A DNA stretch of 64,000 nt. Origin: Armillaria gallica. Taxonomy: Eukaryota; Basidiomycota; Agaricomycetes; Agaricales; Physalacriaceae. The stretch lies in the NCBI GenBank assembly GCA_037576215.1, contig JBANDB010000007.1, positions 5,363,001 to 5,427,000 on the forward strand, given 5' to 3'. The position numbers and the translations under genes are program-made. Below, piece by piece: positions 12,361-23,300 of the stretch. Numbering within the stretch: position 1 is the first letter of the stretch; the number at the start of each line of letters is the position of its first letter. The notes under the pieces are model-generated. The model made no database searches and was not told the DNA's origin. It saw only the letters and a program-made list of their open reading frames with translations.

Positions 12361-15300
12361 GCTGGGCAGAGCGAAGTTACTGGTGGGAGCCTTAGACTCG
12401 GATACACAGTTTAAATGGATTGAAAGATCTGAATCATGCCTATAAACGGATGGGTCCTTGAAGTACTACGGCCCTAAACGTCGACTAAACGACCGGCGGA
12501 GGCATTGGGTGATATGGAATCCCTTGAAGCATCATGATAGGTACGCGCCGATACCCCTTAGTTACCTGGTTCGCCGTATACTATAATCGAGTCAACTGGT
12601 TCGGCCGATCGCAGGTCGCCGCTCACCGGCAAGGACCGACCATCAAGAAAACCCAGAATGAGCCTTTCCGGTTGAGTCCGAGGAAACGAGGATGAGAACC
12701 TTGAATTCATTCTTAAATTAATGTAGGCAGGCACGCCCCGAGGTGCGTCACGCCAGAGTGTCAAAATAGACCGTGCTAAATACTACTAGAATGAAGAGGA
12801 AGTTCGGCGCAGGCAATGCCAGAATGAATTGAGCCTGTTGATATCGACTTCGAGCATCTAGCGCACTTGATCATAGATGTCTCTAGCCCACCGCTATCAC
12901 AGGGCCTAACATCGCGCATTTGCCTGACTGTCTCCCACCGTACGCTGCGGTAGAGATCGAGTATGAATTTGTCGATCCTAACTTGACTTGCAGGGTCGAT
13001 AACGATGTAAACCAGGTGTCGCCGAGGGACTCTTTCCTGAGCCAGATAGCGGCAGGAGAAGCCTGCCAGCTGTTCTATCGCTCTCGGTCTTGATCTTGAA
13101 GAGCTTTCACTGGGGAATATCGAAAAGGGACATCTGCCAAGGGAAGGGAAGAGCTCTGGGCTGGAGTATAATGAAGTGGAGGGCCGTCGCGGAGCGCAGC
13201 ATGTCCGAGTCCTATGGGGGGACAACATGACGGCAGAATCCTTCCACTTAGTTCATGAAGAGGCCGATGATGGCTGTCGCCCGCATGAGGATTATGGACA
13301 GAACGGACAGACCTGCCGCATTTGACACCTGTACCGTGTAAGTGCCAGGTTGGGGGTATTGAGAGCTGTACGTTGGGAGCAAAAGAACGTAAACTCATTG
13401 CCAAGCTCAACAGTGATTCATTGGTTGAGGTGCCAGTGCAGAAGATGGTCAGGTATTGCAAAACAGCTAACCTGAGCCGATGTCAGGTACGAGTCCGAAC
13501 TCTGAAGTGCGGGCAGAGCAACATATTAATGGTGAATCAGGTATACGTACTATAATCACAAAGCTCGTGTATTCGTGAGGTTGCAAATCCGCATTCGTCA
13601 TACAAAGCGATGGAAGTGATGACTACCGGCACACGAAGGGCACAAAGGAGGTGGCCTCCAGGGTGCCAGTACATCACTAGAGTATTTGTTAGCTATGTAG
13701 TAGACATGAGAGAAGAGACCTCACTAGTCGAGTACAAGTACTTGAAATGGGATTTGTAGGAAACCAGAAGGGTGAAGAAGTTGGAAGTATCAACGCTACT
13801 TTGGTGTGCGTATATCCTAGGCACCCACAGATTTGTTCAATTCTGTCATGCATGGCGAAAGATAAATGATATAAACACACGCTCTAACTGTTTTAAAGAT
13901 TGTGATGAGACGAGCTCGATGAACCACGACTGTCTAGCGAAGTAGCCGTGGTACTCAATCTACCCAGCCATGCTCTGTGGCTTTCCAGTCGTTGTGTATA
14001 AATGGCCAACTCGCGTCCATAGTCTCTATTTATCCACTCGATAGCAGGCCTCAACTCAAACGTTGCGATCCTGCTTGAGATCCTGTCAGCACAAGACGAG
14101 TCACCAAAGACATCACTCACCAGTCCGATCGAATATTACAAGGAACCCCTACATCAGACACAACACTATCTACTCTTGACCCATCCTCATCCCCGTCGGC
14201 GCATCACTTCATTCCCGTCCCCTTCCCAGCGCCGTCTCTCGTCTCATCTCGGCGTCGTTCCCCGTTTTCTTCCTTTTCGCCAACATGGCAGCAGTAGCAC
14301 CCACCAGATAGCCATGTGATTGCATTGTAGCACCAACGAGGTGGGGGAAGAACGTTCGGTGTTGTCAAATGCAGGGGATATCCTTCACGGACACAGGAAG
14401 AATGGCGTGTGTCAAAGGACGTTGACGGGGCGAGGTGGCGAGCATGGAGTAGTTAGCGAGGGACACTTTGACGGTGATTTTGTGGCCGGGGAGGGAAACG
14501 GTGAGCACCGTTCAATTTCCCGTAGTTGAAAACGGGGGTGGTGAAGTAGTCGCGTGACTGGCGGGTCGTATGTACCGACAAAGGCGGGCGTTGGGATGGG
14601 GCCGGGCAGGTGGCGACGATGGCCTTAGAAGTAAAAACGGACGACATAGTCATGCTCCCACATTCAAATAATGGGAGATGCGCGACTTTGAGGTCAGAAG
14701 GTGACTTGGATGGGGCGGGACAGCTTGATGTTGGACGGGGATAGGTAGGCAGCGGCAGGTGTTGTGGTGGTCGCGTAGCTGTGATTCTTGGTGTTCGGTA
14801 CGTCCTCTATTCGGCTTCTTTCCCGCCATCAACCGTCCCTAGCACCCCAGTACCACTCTCAAGCATGGTGTTGCATCATTCTATATGCCCCTCTGCCCCT
14901 CCTGTCGCTGTTAGTACCATCGAATTCGTCGTTGTCATTGCCGTCGTGACTCTGCGCTCCGGTTGATACAGCCTTCCCCCTGCACACTCAATTGTCAATC
15001 CCCCGGCTCGTCTTCAGTCGTTCATGTGCCGTCTGCCAGTGTATGGCAGCGATGAGTCCCGATGACAGTGCGGCGGGTGCTGGGCGGGTTGGAATAGGGA
15101 CGGAGGACGTATTGGTGGCGTTGGCTGGCGTCATTGGTTGCTGGCGTCGTCGTCGAATACTGAGGCTATATAATTTGTCTTCTGGCGCTACGAAAAGTAC
15201 GGCCTTGCCTGAAGGCTTCCGCGCGGGGGTTAGGGGTGGAACAGTCGCTATGTGGGGCTCTTGGGGCCACCGGATGGGTAAAAAGTATATAAAAAGAAAA

Positions 15301-16971
15301 GAAACATAGAAATAATGAAAACATACCTTTTTACGCTCACCAGAGGGCTATTCTGGGAGCAAATGGGTGGCGCGCCAGTGGGAGGTAGTGAAAAGTAATG
15401 GCACAGCCACTCAATCGGTGCTCGGTTGATCGGGCCGTGGCGAGCTAAATGGATGCGCAACACGCATCGTGTAGCTAGTCTGTTGTCACACTCCGAAGCC
15501 CTGAATTTTAGTGGGATACATTTTTTGATAAATCTTCCCATACTACAAGTAAGAAAAAAGCAGCTGTCTGCCAGTTTATTTAGCACTATCAATATTCTGA
15601 CTTGAAGAGAACGCAAGGGGTTCAAGTTTTTCAGGAAAGTATATCGCGTCTCATCTATAACGAATAAGGCCGCGAGCGGCAAAGCCCGCTACCTTACATA
15701 ATGGTCATCCTTCACGGTCTCGTTGAGGATTCAGGGGAACTAACCTATGACTATCTTGCAAACCCTACAGTTAATCTGGCGCGACATACTCTACAGTCTA
15801 TCCAAGCCTCTTGTGTCTAAGACTGTCATCGAGGGAGGGTTTGGGAAGGTCCTCAACTACTCGAGGAAGGCGGTACGCTTGAGCTCATCAGGTTCATCCA
15901 CAGGGAATCCGGAAGATGCACTTGCCACTGAAACCCCTGGTACAATCCTACCGGCAGTTACAAGTACGACACCCAATGAATTATGAAGCAGAGTAATCTT
16001 GCGACACAGTTCCTACCACCACTGTCCTTGCTTTTCCAACGGAGACTACCAACAGTAACCGGCAATCCCAGCTTCAATTCTGCCACTTCCATTTCCGAAA
16101 ACAGTGTCTCAGATATCAGGCCCTGTTCTGATTGTTGTTGATGCTGAGCTTTTGAAATCACGATGGGCTGAGGAAAAGAAGCACAAGGGCATCTAACCAA
16201 ATGATATATCAATGCACTGGTCCTACAGTCAGCAGGTCGATATATCAACTGCAAATGGGCATCCCATGACTGCCTCCACTGCCAAAGTTCCCTGCTTGCT
16301 CAATGTCGATTCTCTGCCCTTGTCTGAAGATGAGCCCTCCCGACAGTGCATCTCCTTTGTCCTAAAAACGCGATAGGCCTGTCCCGCCATCTGCCTATAA
16401 ATACCGCGACTTCTGGCATCAAAATTTATCACTGAGCATCTTCTACTAGACATCTTTACTCTATACTTCTCCTGTAGATCTGCAATCATTGAACAGATGA
16501 TGCCGAATACATTCATAATTTCATAGTAGCAGAACTTGTCACATTCTGATGTTTTTGATGTGCCTATGTTTTCTTCTCCATCAACATTTTTCTGTTTCAG
16601 CTCCGGGACCATGTTATACATATATATTACAGACAGATGGCATATTATTGATAGAAAGCAAAATACGAGCTGGGTAGGGAAAAAACATAACAAAAAAAAT
16701 AAAGAATGCTGCACAGGCATCATGAAAATAGGTATCTAGCCATTTGCATTCTTGTCAGAAAAACCCCAAATTCTGTCCAGACAAGTATAAGGGCCTTTGT
16801 GATCCAGTGAGTGAATCAATATCCTTTGTTGAATTTGAGCTCAAAGCTGCTGAATGGGCCACCGGCCTTTGGACTCACCCTTGCTGTTCTTGCAGCAACC
16901 TGTTTTAGCTAATATTTCATGGTGTTAGTCAAATCCGTGCAACAGGCAGCCTGAGGCAGGCGAAGAGCATC
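12361..16971. other. No gene recognised; GC-richer 14.1-15.3 kb part
   Basis: Short frames only, on both strands, without known motifs. The 14.1-15.3 kb part is visibly GC-richer and pyrimidine-rich on the plus strand (runs such as CATCCTCATCCCCGTCGG). It could be a dead gene or an old element, but nothing was identified. A 79-residue frame at 15747-15986 and a 164-residue minus frame at 16229-16723 have no recognisable domain. Confidence 0.45.
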
Positions 16972-17129
16972 TGTTACGATTTATTCATTTTTTGCCTTTA
17001 TCTTATCTTATCTTTCACAACCAGACCAGGTGGACCATTGACCATAGGGGTAACCAAGCAGCAGGATGACATTCCCATGTTATCTCTTCGTTGTCATGCT
17101 GATGAACCTAGAGACTCCTGCGGGCAGAA

Positions 17130-18400
17130 AACACAAGACCTGTAACGGCGAGTGTAACCAAGCACAGAATCTGAAGGCAGGTTCTAGCAAGTCTAGTCTT
17201 GCACCTCCGTGCAATGACTGTAGCTTCCTGGTGATGTAGCGAAGGATCGCTACGCTTTGTTATGATTCTCTAAAGGCTGTTCAGAGGCTCAAAGTATGTA
17301 CGTGAACTTTCCTGGAAGGGAAGAGGTGCATAAACGTGGGTGTATGCTGAGCGGGGGCAACCTAGATGCGGCACGAACTATTTGGTGTCGGAATCCTAGC
17401 TGCAGATTCGGTTGGGGAACTCTATGCGAGTTAAGAGGTGCTGGTGCTCCAGGTGTGAGCGAAGTTTTGTCCAAGATGAAATACGTGCAAGCAAGATATA
17501 GCTCTAAATGATCCTAATATCAAGCAAGTCAGTATCAATCTTGAGTCAGATCACAAGGGCAATGGTAGCGAACTTTCTCTTCTATGAGAAAGGTAGCTAA
17601 GGCCCCAAGGTGTCTAACTCTATAAGAGTTAAGTGGTGTTGTTTCCTAAGTTCAGAAATGGTAGTACTGGGTTGTTAGTGGCTAAAGGGCTTCAATCCTA
17701 GCTTCAGATTGCTCTTTAAAGTGCACAGGTATGCAAGCGAACTTAAAATGTCGAGGATGCTTCGCAAGGGTAACCAGTAAAGGTTTCCTAGTGAAGTTTT
17801 TGGAGCACGCGAAGTTATAGCTAACTTTTATTAGCAAAGGGAAAGTTTGCTAATTGTTATTTCTCTAATGAACAGTAGAGAAGCAATAACTTCGGGTGTG
17901 TGTATCGGGTCTAGGAGGTGTGTAAGGTAGTGTACTTGTGGGCAAGTAACTCCCTCGGGGTTCGTCTCCTTCTCCCATACTTTTAGTTAACTACTTTTAT
18001 ACTACTTTGAGAATTACTTGTATGTAAGCTACATTTGTCCTTGCCCTGTTAATTTGCAACACAAGCAAACTATTTACTGTGCAATAGAGTATTCTTGTCC
18101 TTTTCTTACTAATGCTGAGTTGAGATCTGTCAGCAGCTGTGCAACTTTAAGAACTACGCAACTGTGCATGGCTGTGCATAACTGTGCATGTAGCTTCAGT
18201 TACTGTGCAATGCTGCTGCAACGTGAACTTTCTGTGCATTTACTAAGCCATGAACTGTGCAAAGTAAACAGCCTTAGTAAGGCTTTAACTGCTGCTGACT
18301 GTAGCGAATTATAATAGTTTGCTAACTTGTCATTAGAGTTGCATAATAGGATTCAGGATCAAAGTGCCTGACAATCATGGCTGTGCTTTGATATGAAGGT
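17130..18400. other. Hairpin-rich insert of unknown origin inside the LTR
   Basis: This segment does not match the sister LTRs. From about 17150 to 17990 it is dense in short perfect stems: GTAGCG...CGCTAC near 17236, TTTCTC...GAGAAA near 17577, ATTAGCAAA...TTTGCTAAT near 17832, and TTCTCT...AGAGAA near 17872. It has no long open frame. It resembles a folded RNA (group II intron domain I-like look) more than a protein gene, but no catalytic domain V, rRNA core or tRNA was found. Boundaries are approximate. Call is inference. Confidence 0.35.
18077..18261 (+). repeat. Eight copies of CTGTGCA
   Basis: CTGTGCA occurs at 18077, 18137, 18162, 18172, 18182, 18203, 18232 and 18255, mostly as ACTGTGCAT or ACTGTGCAA. 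Spacing is irregular (10 to 60 bp), so this is a motif cluster and not a strict tandem array. It lies in the insert that splits the gypsy LTR. Confidence 0.8.
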
Positions 18401-18697
18401 TCAGAAGGGGTGGAATATCACTAGATCATTATAGATCCGCAAATTTATGAGCGTACAGAGCCTGGAGGCTCATCAACGCAATCTCGCTTCGATATTGCAT
18501 GCTCCCAAGTTCTTACTCCAACGACATATGCTCACGAACTTTATCTTTTTTACATGGTCTATTATTAGAACCCTCACTTCAGGTACTTAAGCAATAGCCC
18601 TCACTGTATGTACCCCAGCTTCAAGCTAACTTTAATCTATACCAAACTTATCGCTTAAATCCTCGCTAAGAGTTAACAACTTAAACCTACTATCCAT

Positions 18698-19032
18698 TAG
18701 GGATGCCCACCATACCTGTACCGTCGGCGCTTTGGAATTACAATCTTATGGCCATATTTGTATGGTTACTATACAGGTAGGCCAAAATTAGGTGCAGACC
18801 TATTGTTTTGGCCATGTTGTGGGTGCAATTAATCAAATACAATGTTTTGATGATAAATCTCACCCAACATAGATCACTGTGCTCCTAAATGCCACCTGTA
18901 TACGGTATATGGGATGGGTATGGTATGGTATACGGGCAAAACCCATACCATACCGTCGAGGCCCTTTTGCCATATGGCTTATGGCCGTAACTTGTACGGC
19001 CATAACCGTATACGGTACGGTGGGCATCCCTA
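18698..19032. mobile_element. hAT-type MITE, copy 1 (335 bp)
   Basis: Perfect 14 bp terminal inverted repeats, TAGGGATGCCCACC at the left and its reverse complement at the right. They are flanked by an exact 8 bp target duplication CTATCCAT (18690-18697 and 19033-19040). An 8 bp duplication with a TAGGG-type end is the hAT superfamily signature. The interior has CCGTATACGGTACGG-like palindromic subterminal repeats and no transposase. It sits inside a gypsy solo LTR, so it inserted later. Confidence 0.93.
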
Positions 19033-19380
19033 CTATCCATCAGATAAGGAACTCGATGGTGACTGCCCGAACACGAGACAGCCATTGTTTATCCTTGATT
19101 GGAGTTCAGGTTTAATAGCATTGGTGCACAAACCCAAAAATGTGGTTTGAGAGCAGTTCCTTTACATCATCCACCATTGAATTAACAGTACTTGAAGTCA
19201 TTTGAAATTTCATGAGCGGTCACCACACACACAGTCACCAACTCATCCTGCCGTAATGTCTCAAATTCTGCATCAAACATTACTGCCATATACATGACAT
19301 CCCCCTTATAAGGTAACAGGTGACATTCAATCAGTTGGATAGCCAAGAGGGAGGTGTGGCTAAAATCTGGCACATAGGGT

Positions 19381-19420
19381 AGGAGGGAGGGGGGGGAGGG
19401 GTCCAAGCCTTAAACACAAA
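19381..19420 (+). repeat. G-run motif, copy 1
   Basis: AGGAGGGAGG followed by a long G run, GTCC and TTAAACACAAAAG. It shares the G-run, GTCC and TTAAACACAAAA order with the copy 310 bp downstream. At least four G-tracts of three or more lie in 22 bp, so a G-quadruplex is possible. Confidence 0.6.
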
Positions 19421-19690
19421 AGTGACATGCACTTTGTGTGCTCTATTTTAGGATATAGCACTGTAGGACTTACCTAGTGGTCCAATTTCTCTTTATTTCA
19501 ATAGCCTCATCCGAATAGAGATTGTTTTATTGCGAAATACTCACCGTATACATGTTCCTTGCTAATGTGAGGTATGGTAGCCAACCGGCAATTATCGGCA
19601 GCACACCAGCACATACCGGCATCACCCCGGTAACTAAGATTTGTGTTACTAAGCCATCCCAATATGTATATATTACTTCTGTATATGGCA

Positions 19691-19735
19691 GGAGAGGGGG
19701 GGGAGGGAGGGTCCAGCCCATCCTTAAACACAAAA
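19691..19735 (+). repeat. G-run motif, copy 2
   Basis: GGAGA, a long G run, GGGAGGGAGGGTCCAGCCC, then TTAAACACAAAATG. Near-duplicate of the copy at 19381. Could mark the same element inserted twice; ends not defined. Confidence 0.6.
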
Positions 19736-20090
19736 TGTACGTCATGTGTCTTTCTTGAATCCCGCTGCCCCCTTGTGGATAGCGCAAGTAATATGTGCTT
19801 TCGTTTGTCGTAGGGCATAGACAATGTGACAAAATGTGAAAATGCTTTAGAGCAGGAGATGGCATGATTGTGAGAACTCCATTCTAGTGCAGAGCAGACA
19901 GGGAAAAAACAAGTAGATGAACCTTGCCTTGTCAGATAAGGCAGCAAGAATAGTAACTGAGATATTGAACATTTGAATTCACTAGGCATAGCACCTAATA
20001 GCATAAGACAACCTAAAATGAAAGATGAATGATATAGAAACCACTCCGTCTGGTTCCGAAAGAGACATCAACTAGTTAGGACTTCAGAGG

Positions 20091-20625
20091 TAGGGCTTCG
20101 CACCATCACCGTATAATACGGTTGTATGGGTGCCGTCATACGGGTACCGTAACCGTACCGTCAAGAGCTCGAGAAGCACCCGTATTGATGGCCGTCGATG
20201 GCCATGTGTACGGTATACAACACTGGATCACTCGTGAGCGAAGCTAAGTGATGATATGGAGATCCAGGGCCATGTAGGGTGCCGTACCTTTCGTTGTGAA
20301 TCATTTCTAGCCCATTTATAACCTTCCAGATGATTTTTTGCACGTTTGGAACGGATGACGCAATCATGTGATCATCAGGAATGCCTCTTTGTGTTTCGTC
20401 CAAGGACAGTAGTGATGTCCAAGTGATGTCCAGGTATGTCTGGAATCAAGTTAGGTTAGTTTAGTGACTATGAGGTGAAGTCCTATACAAGTTTGATAAT
20501 CCAAGCATAGCTCCTGGCATATGGCCGTACATACGACCGTGACGGACATACCAATACGGTCCGTATGCCATCGACGGATTGGAGCTGACGGCCATATACC
20601 GTATACGGTACGGCGTGAAGTCCTA
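20091..20625. mobile_element. hAT-type MITE, copy 2 (535 bp)
   Basis: Left end TAGGGCTTCGCACC and right end (reverse complement) TAGGACTTCACGCC form imperfect inverted repeats. They are flanked by an exact 8 bp target duplication TTCAGAGG (20083-20090 and 20626-20633). The ends are followed by the CGTATACGG-type palindromes seen in the 18698 element, so they belong to one related group. An internal copy of the end (GGTGAAGTCCTATA near 20472) suggests internal rearrangement. No transposase. Confidence 0.88.
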
Positions 20626-20633
20626 TTCAGAGG

Positions 20634-21544
20634 CCCAGGCGAACTTGAAGCAAACCTCATTTACAGTGCAAGTTGTCAGAATGAAGTGATAAAAATATGA
20701 GAGACATTGTTTATGCGACAAAAAAGGTACATATCCGAATACAATAGAACCAGAGTGACCCGGGCTGAAAGTGTCAGAATACAAGAAAACCAGATGACCA
20801 CTAAAAGAAAATGTATGTACACATGATCACAAACAAGTCCACTGTGAGCAGATGATTCAGGAGCCAGTGGAACTGAATTAGATTCACAGAATCTACCGCA
20901 AAAGGTGGTACCCACTACCAAGGTAGCGGGAATTTTTAAGCCCTCGATGGGGCGACTGTCCGTCGTGGGAGCAACATACCACATAAGGCAGAGCAAACGG
21001 CATTAGTCATTACACAGCCACCCGGTAGCTCTACGTATCCGGTCTTACCGGTATTGCTATATTCCAGCTACAGTATCCTCAGGAAGTCGACGGCAGCACC
21101 TCCTACGAAGCCCAGGAGGCCAAATCTTTAGGATACAAAGTTGCAGTGAGGTGTACATGCTACACTTTTATTCACATTAAGAGCTCTGCAAGACATATAA
21201 GGAAATGCACCCAAAAATTTTTAAGTCTGCGACCGACCCAATGTGCCGGAACAACGGGCCGGGAACCCCATGAGAGAACGTATTGAAGGGCATTCATTTG
21301 GTTGTATTGTTTTCTAAGGCTGCGGAAAGTGGGACAATGCAAAATCCAACTTCCTGAAGTTGGCGATAATCTCGATTGACATCTTGGAGGAATGTTACTC
21401 ATATTTCCGATACGCATCAGTTATACTATAATCTATCTGTGGTCTTTCAACTCGGCATACTCTTCTTAGTGCAACATTTGGTCCGCATGAGCCTAGAGAC
21501 GCGCACCTCGAGCTGGGCTTTTGTGACCAAGTGAGAAATATATC
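20634..21544. other. No gene recognised
   Basis: Intergenic sequence 3' of the desaturase gene. Short frames only, no known motif. It probably contains the desaturase 3' UTR and polyadenylation site at its right end, which I cannot define. Confidence 0.5.
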
Positions 21545-23300
21545 TCACTCTGACCTTCGACTCGCTCTTCCTTGCTTGTTCTTGTAGAAGACGACGTCAC
21601 CTAAGATGGTAAGGTGCAATTAGGGATCGAGCTCAACGATGGCATGAGTATGGGAGTAAAAACATACCAGCGTTATCCACAAACTGGCAGTCGTTATAAT
21701 TATCCCAGAGACTACGGAACACAGGTTTGTCTGAGAAGTTGTAGTGTTCACCGATGAAAGCCTTGAGATGCTGAGTGGCCTCCTCGCCATTATCTGGAGT
21801 CTTCTCAGAGACATTAACGGCAGCAATGAAAGAAGGCTCACAAAAAGGTATCTTCGGGAAAAACTGCATAGACAAAGGTTAGATGGTGTTTTCCTGAGAG
21901 TTTGTAGACTACCTACATGGTGAATAACGTGAAAGTGTGCGACGTCATGAAAGAAAAATCGTCCGTGCCATCCTAAGAAATCTCTGTCAACGGTGGCAGC
22001 AGCGCCTCGAGGGTAGTTCCATTTATTCTTGCGGTAATGGGGCAGAATAGGGTCGGTATGATGAAGATATGTGATCATGACGACTTCAAATTTATTGTCA
22101 GGACGATGAACAACTGATAACAGGACGATGAACCTACACCAATGATTCACCCCTAACCAGGGAACTCCATAATATCTCCAGACATTCCAGAACCCGTATT
22201 TGGTGCAGATGCTCGTTACGACCAAGGCCATTAAAGCCATCCCTATATTGGACACTATCACTGCATTACGCTGGGAGCTGGAGAAAATAACAGAAGAAGC
22301 TGCTCGTTATGAGAGACGGTTCGACCTACGTAGTAAACTACGTACGATTGAAGTGGTTAGTCCATTTTGGATAGCGCTTCTGCCCAGATACGTTATATAC
22401 TAGAGAGGTGGCAAAATTAGAGTGTACATATTGGCCAGTTGAGCTATGCTTACAGAGATACGCGGGAAACGCAAATAGCTGTTGACGGAGCAACATGTAC
22501 AACGTATAGATCGGGGTATCTGAGAATATTTCCTCGTAGTTGATTGCTTCATTAGGGCGCTCATCGGGTATGTTGATATCGTCACGGGTTTTTGGAACAT
22601 ACACTTCGTCGTTTTCCATGGAGGCATGGTTAGCGTGATGACGGTGGTGAGATATTTTCCAGCTATAGTAGGGTGTGAACAAGGAACCATGGATGAGCTG
22701 GATTAGTGTTGTAGCATGAGCGATTTTCCTTCAAAGAAGATGATACATTACTCACGAATCCGAGGATATCATTCAACCACCTGTAGCTAGAAAAGGCTCC
22801 GTGGCCACACTGTCATGTAATCGGGTTACAAGTGTCGAGAAATTATCGTGGGAAACATACTTCGTGACCGATTACCCAGAGACCGGTTAGAACAAGGCCT
22901 TGATACCAACAGCTGGAGAAGATCAAAAAAAAGATAACTGTAGCTAAACGGTGATCCACTTACTAAAAAGCCCAGGCAGTGTACCGCAAAACCTCTGCAC
23001 TCCAAGGGCCCAAGACATGAGAAGCTGCTAGTTGGTCAAAATACGGATCGATCAACGTAGCAAGGAGTCCCAAGGTAATGGCTAGCGAAACGTCTCTGGC
23101 GAGGTACAGAAGACCAAGATGCAACCGGCGGACGAATAGGTGAGACGGTATGGCGTCCCTGATTTCTTTCAGCGACCTGGATTCAGAGTAAGATATGAGA
23201 GGCTGAGAGTCCAGAAGAGAAAGCAAGAATACCAATCCATAGGCACATGCGAGGGTAACTCCTTCTCGTTGTACGTCATCGCCTTTTTGATTGTAGCCAT
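21545..23300 (-). CDS. Delta-12-type fatty acid desaturase (FAD2-like, possible acetylenase)
   Basis: A membrane di-iron desaturase of about 410 residues, the expected length. The start [20 protein letters not shown] at 23300 leads through a 56 bp intron to [17 protein letters not shown], the conserved delta-12 N-terminus. Histidine box 1 is HECGHGAFS, box 2 is [19 protein letters not shown], and box 3 is HVIHHFFPKIPF, preceded by [10 protein letters not shown] and [11 protein letters not shown]. The end is [17 protein letters not shown], then TGA at 21547-21545. About nine short introns join without a frame break. The boxes are complete, so it should be active in the ER membrane, acting on acyl-lipids. 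Box 1 has Gly where the usual fungal oleate desaturase has Gln, and box 3 has Ile for Ala, so it may be a specialised paralog (for example one making acetylenic bonds). That is inference. Confidence 0.9.

Larger units (their letters stand above)
16972..19117 (+). repeat. Solo gypsy LTR split by two later insertions
   Basis: Starts TGTTACGATTTATTC like the 3' LTR at 3516. Its tail, from about 18550, matches the LTR end: ACATGGTCTATTATTAGAA, then CAGCTTCAAGCTAAC, then ATTGGAGTTCAGG. The normal LTR is 405-453 bp but this one spans 2.1 kb, because a hairpin-rich segment (about 17.1-18.4 kb) and a 335 bp hAT MITE (18698-19032) sit inside it. A likely 5 bp target duplication flanks it: GCATC (16967-16971) and GCATT (19118-19122), with one mismatch. 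Confidence 0.78.
19118..20082. other. No gene recognised; two G-rich near-duplicates
   Basis: Short frames only. Two G-run motifs (19381 and 19691) are listed separately. Nothing else supported. Confidence 0.5.

Noticed and set aside
14280..15310. GC-rich frames (Gly-rich plus strand, Pro/Arg-rich minus strand) as genes
   Set aside because: Composition follows the GC-rich DNA; no domain, splice sites or paralogs visible.
17130..18000. rRNA fragment or complete group II intron
   Set aside because: No conserved rRNA core and no domain V hairpin found; kept only as a hairpin-rich unknown.
18018..18314. Cys-rich 98-residue frame, possible secreted effector
   Set aside because: The Cys come from repeated CTGTGCA words; no signal peptide, intron or promoter support.
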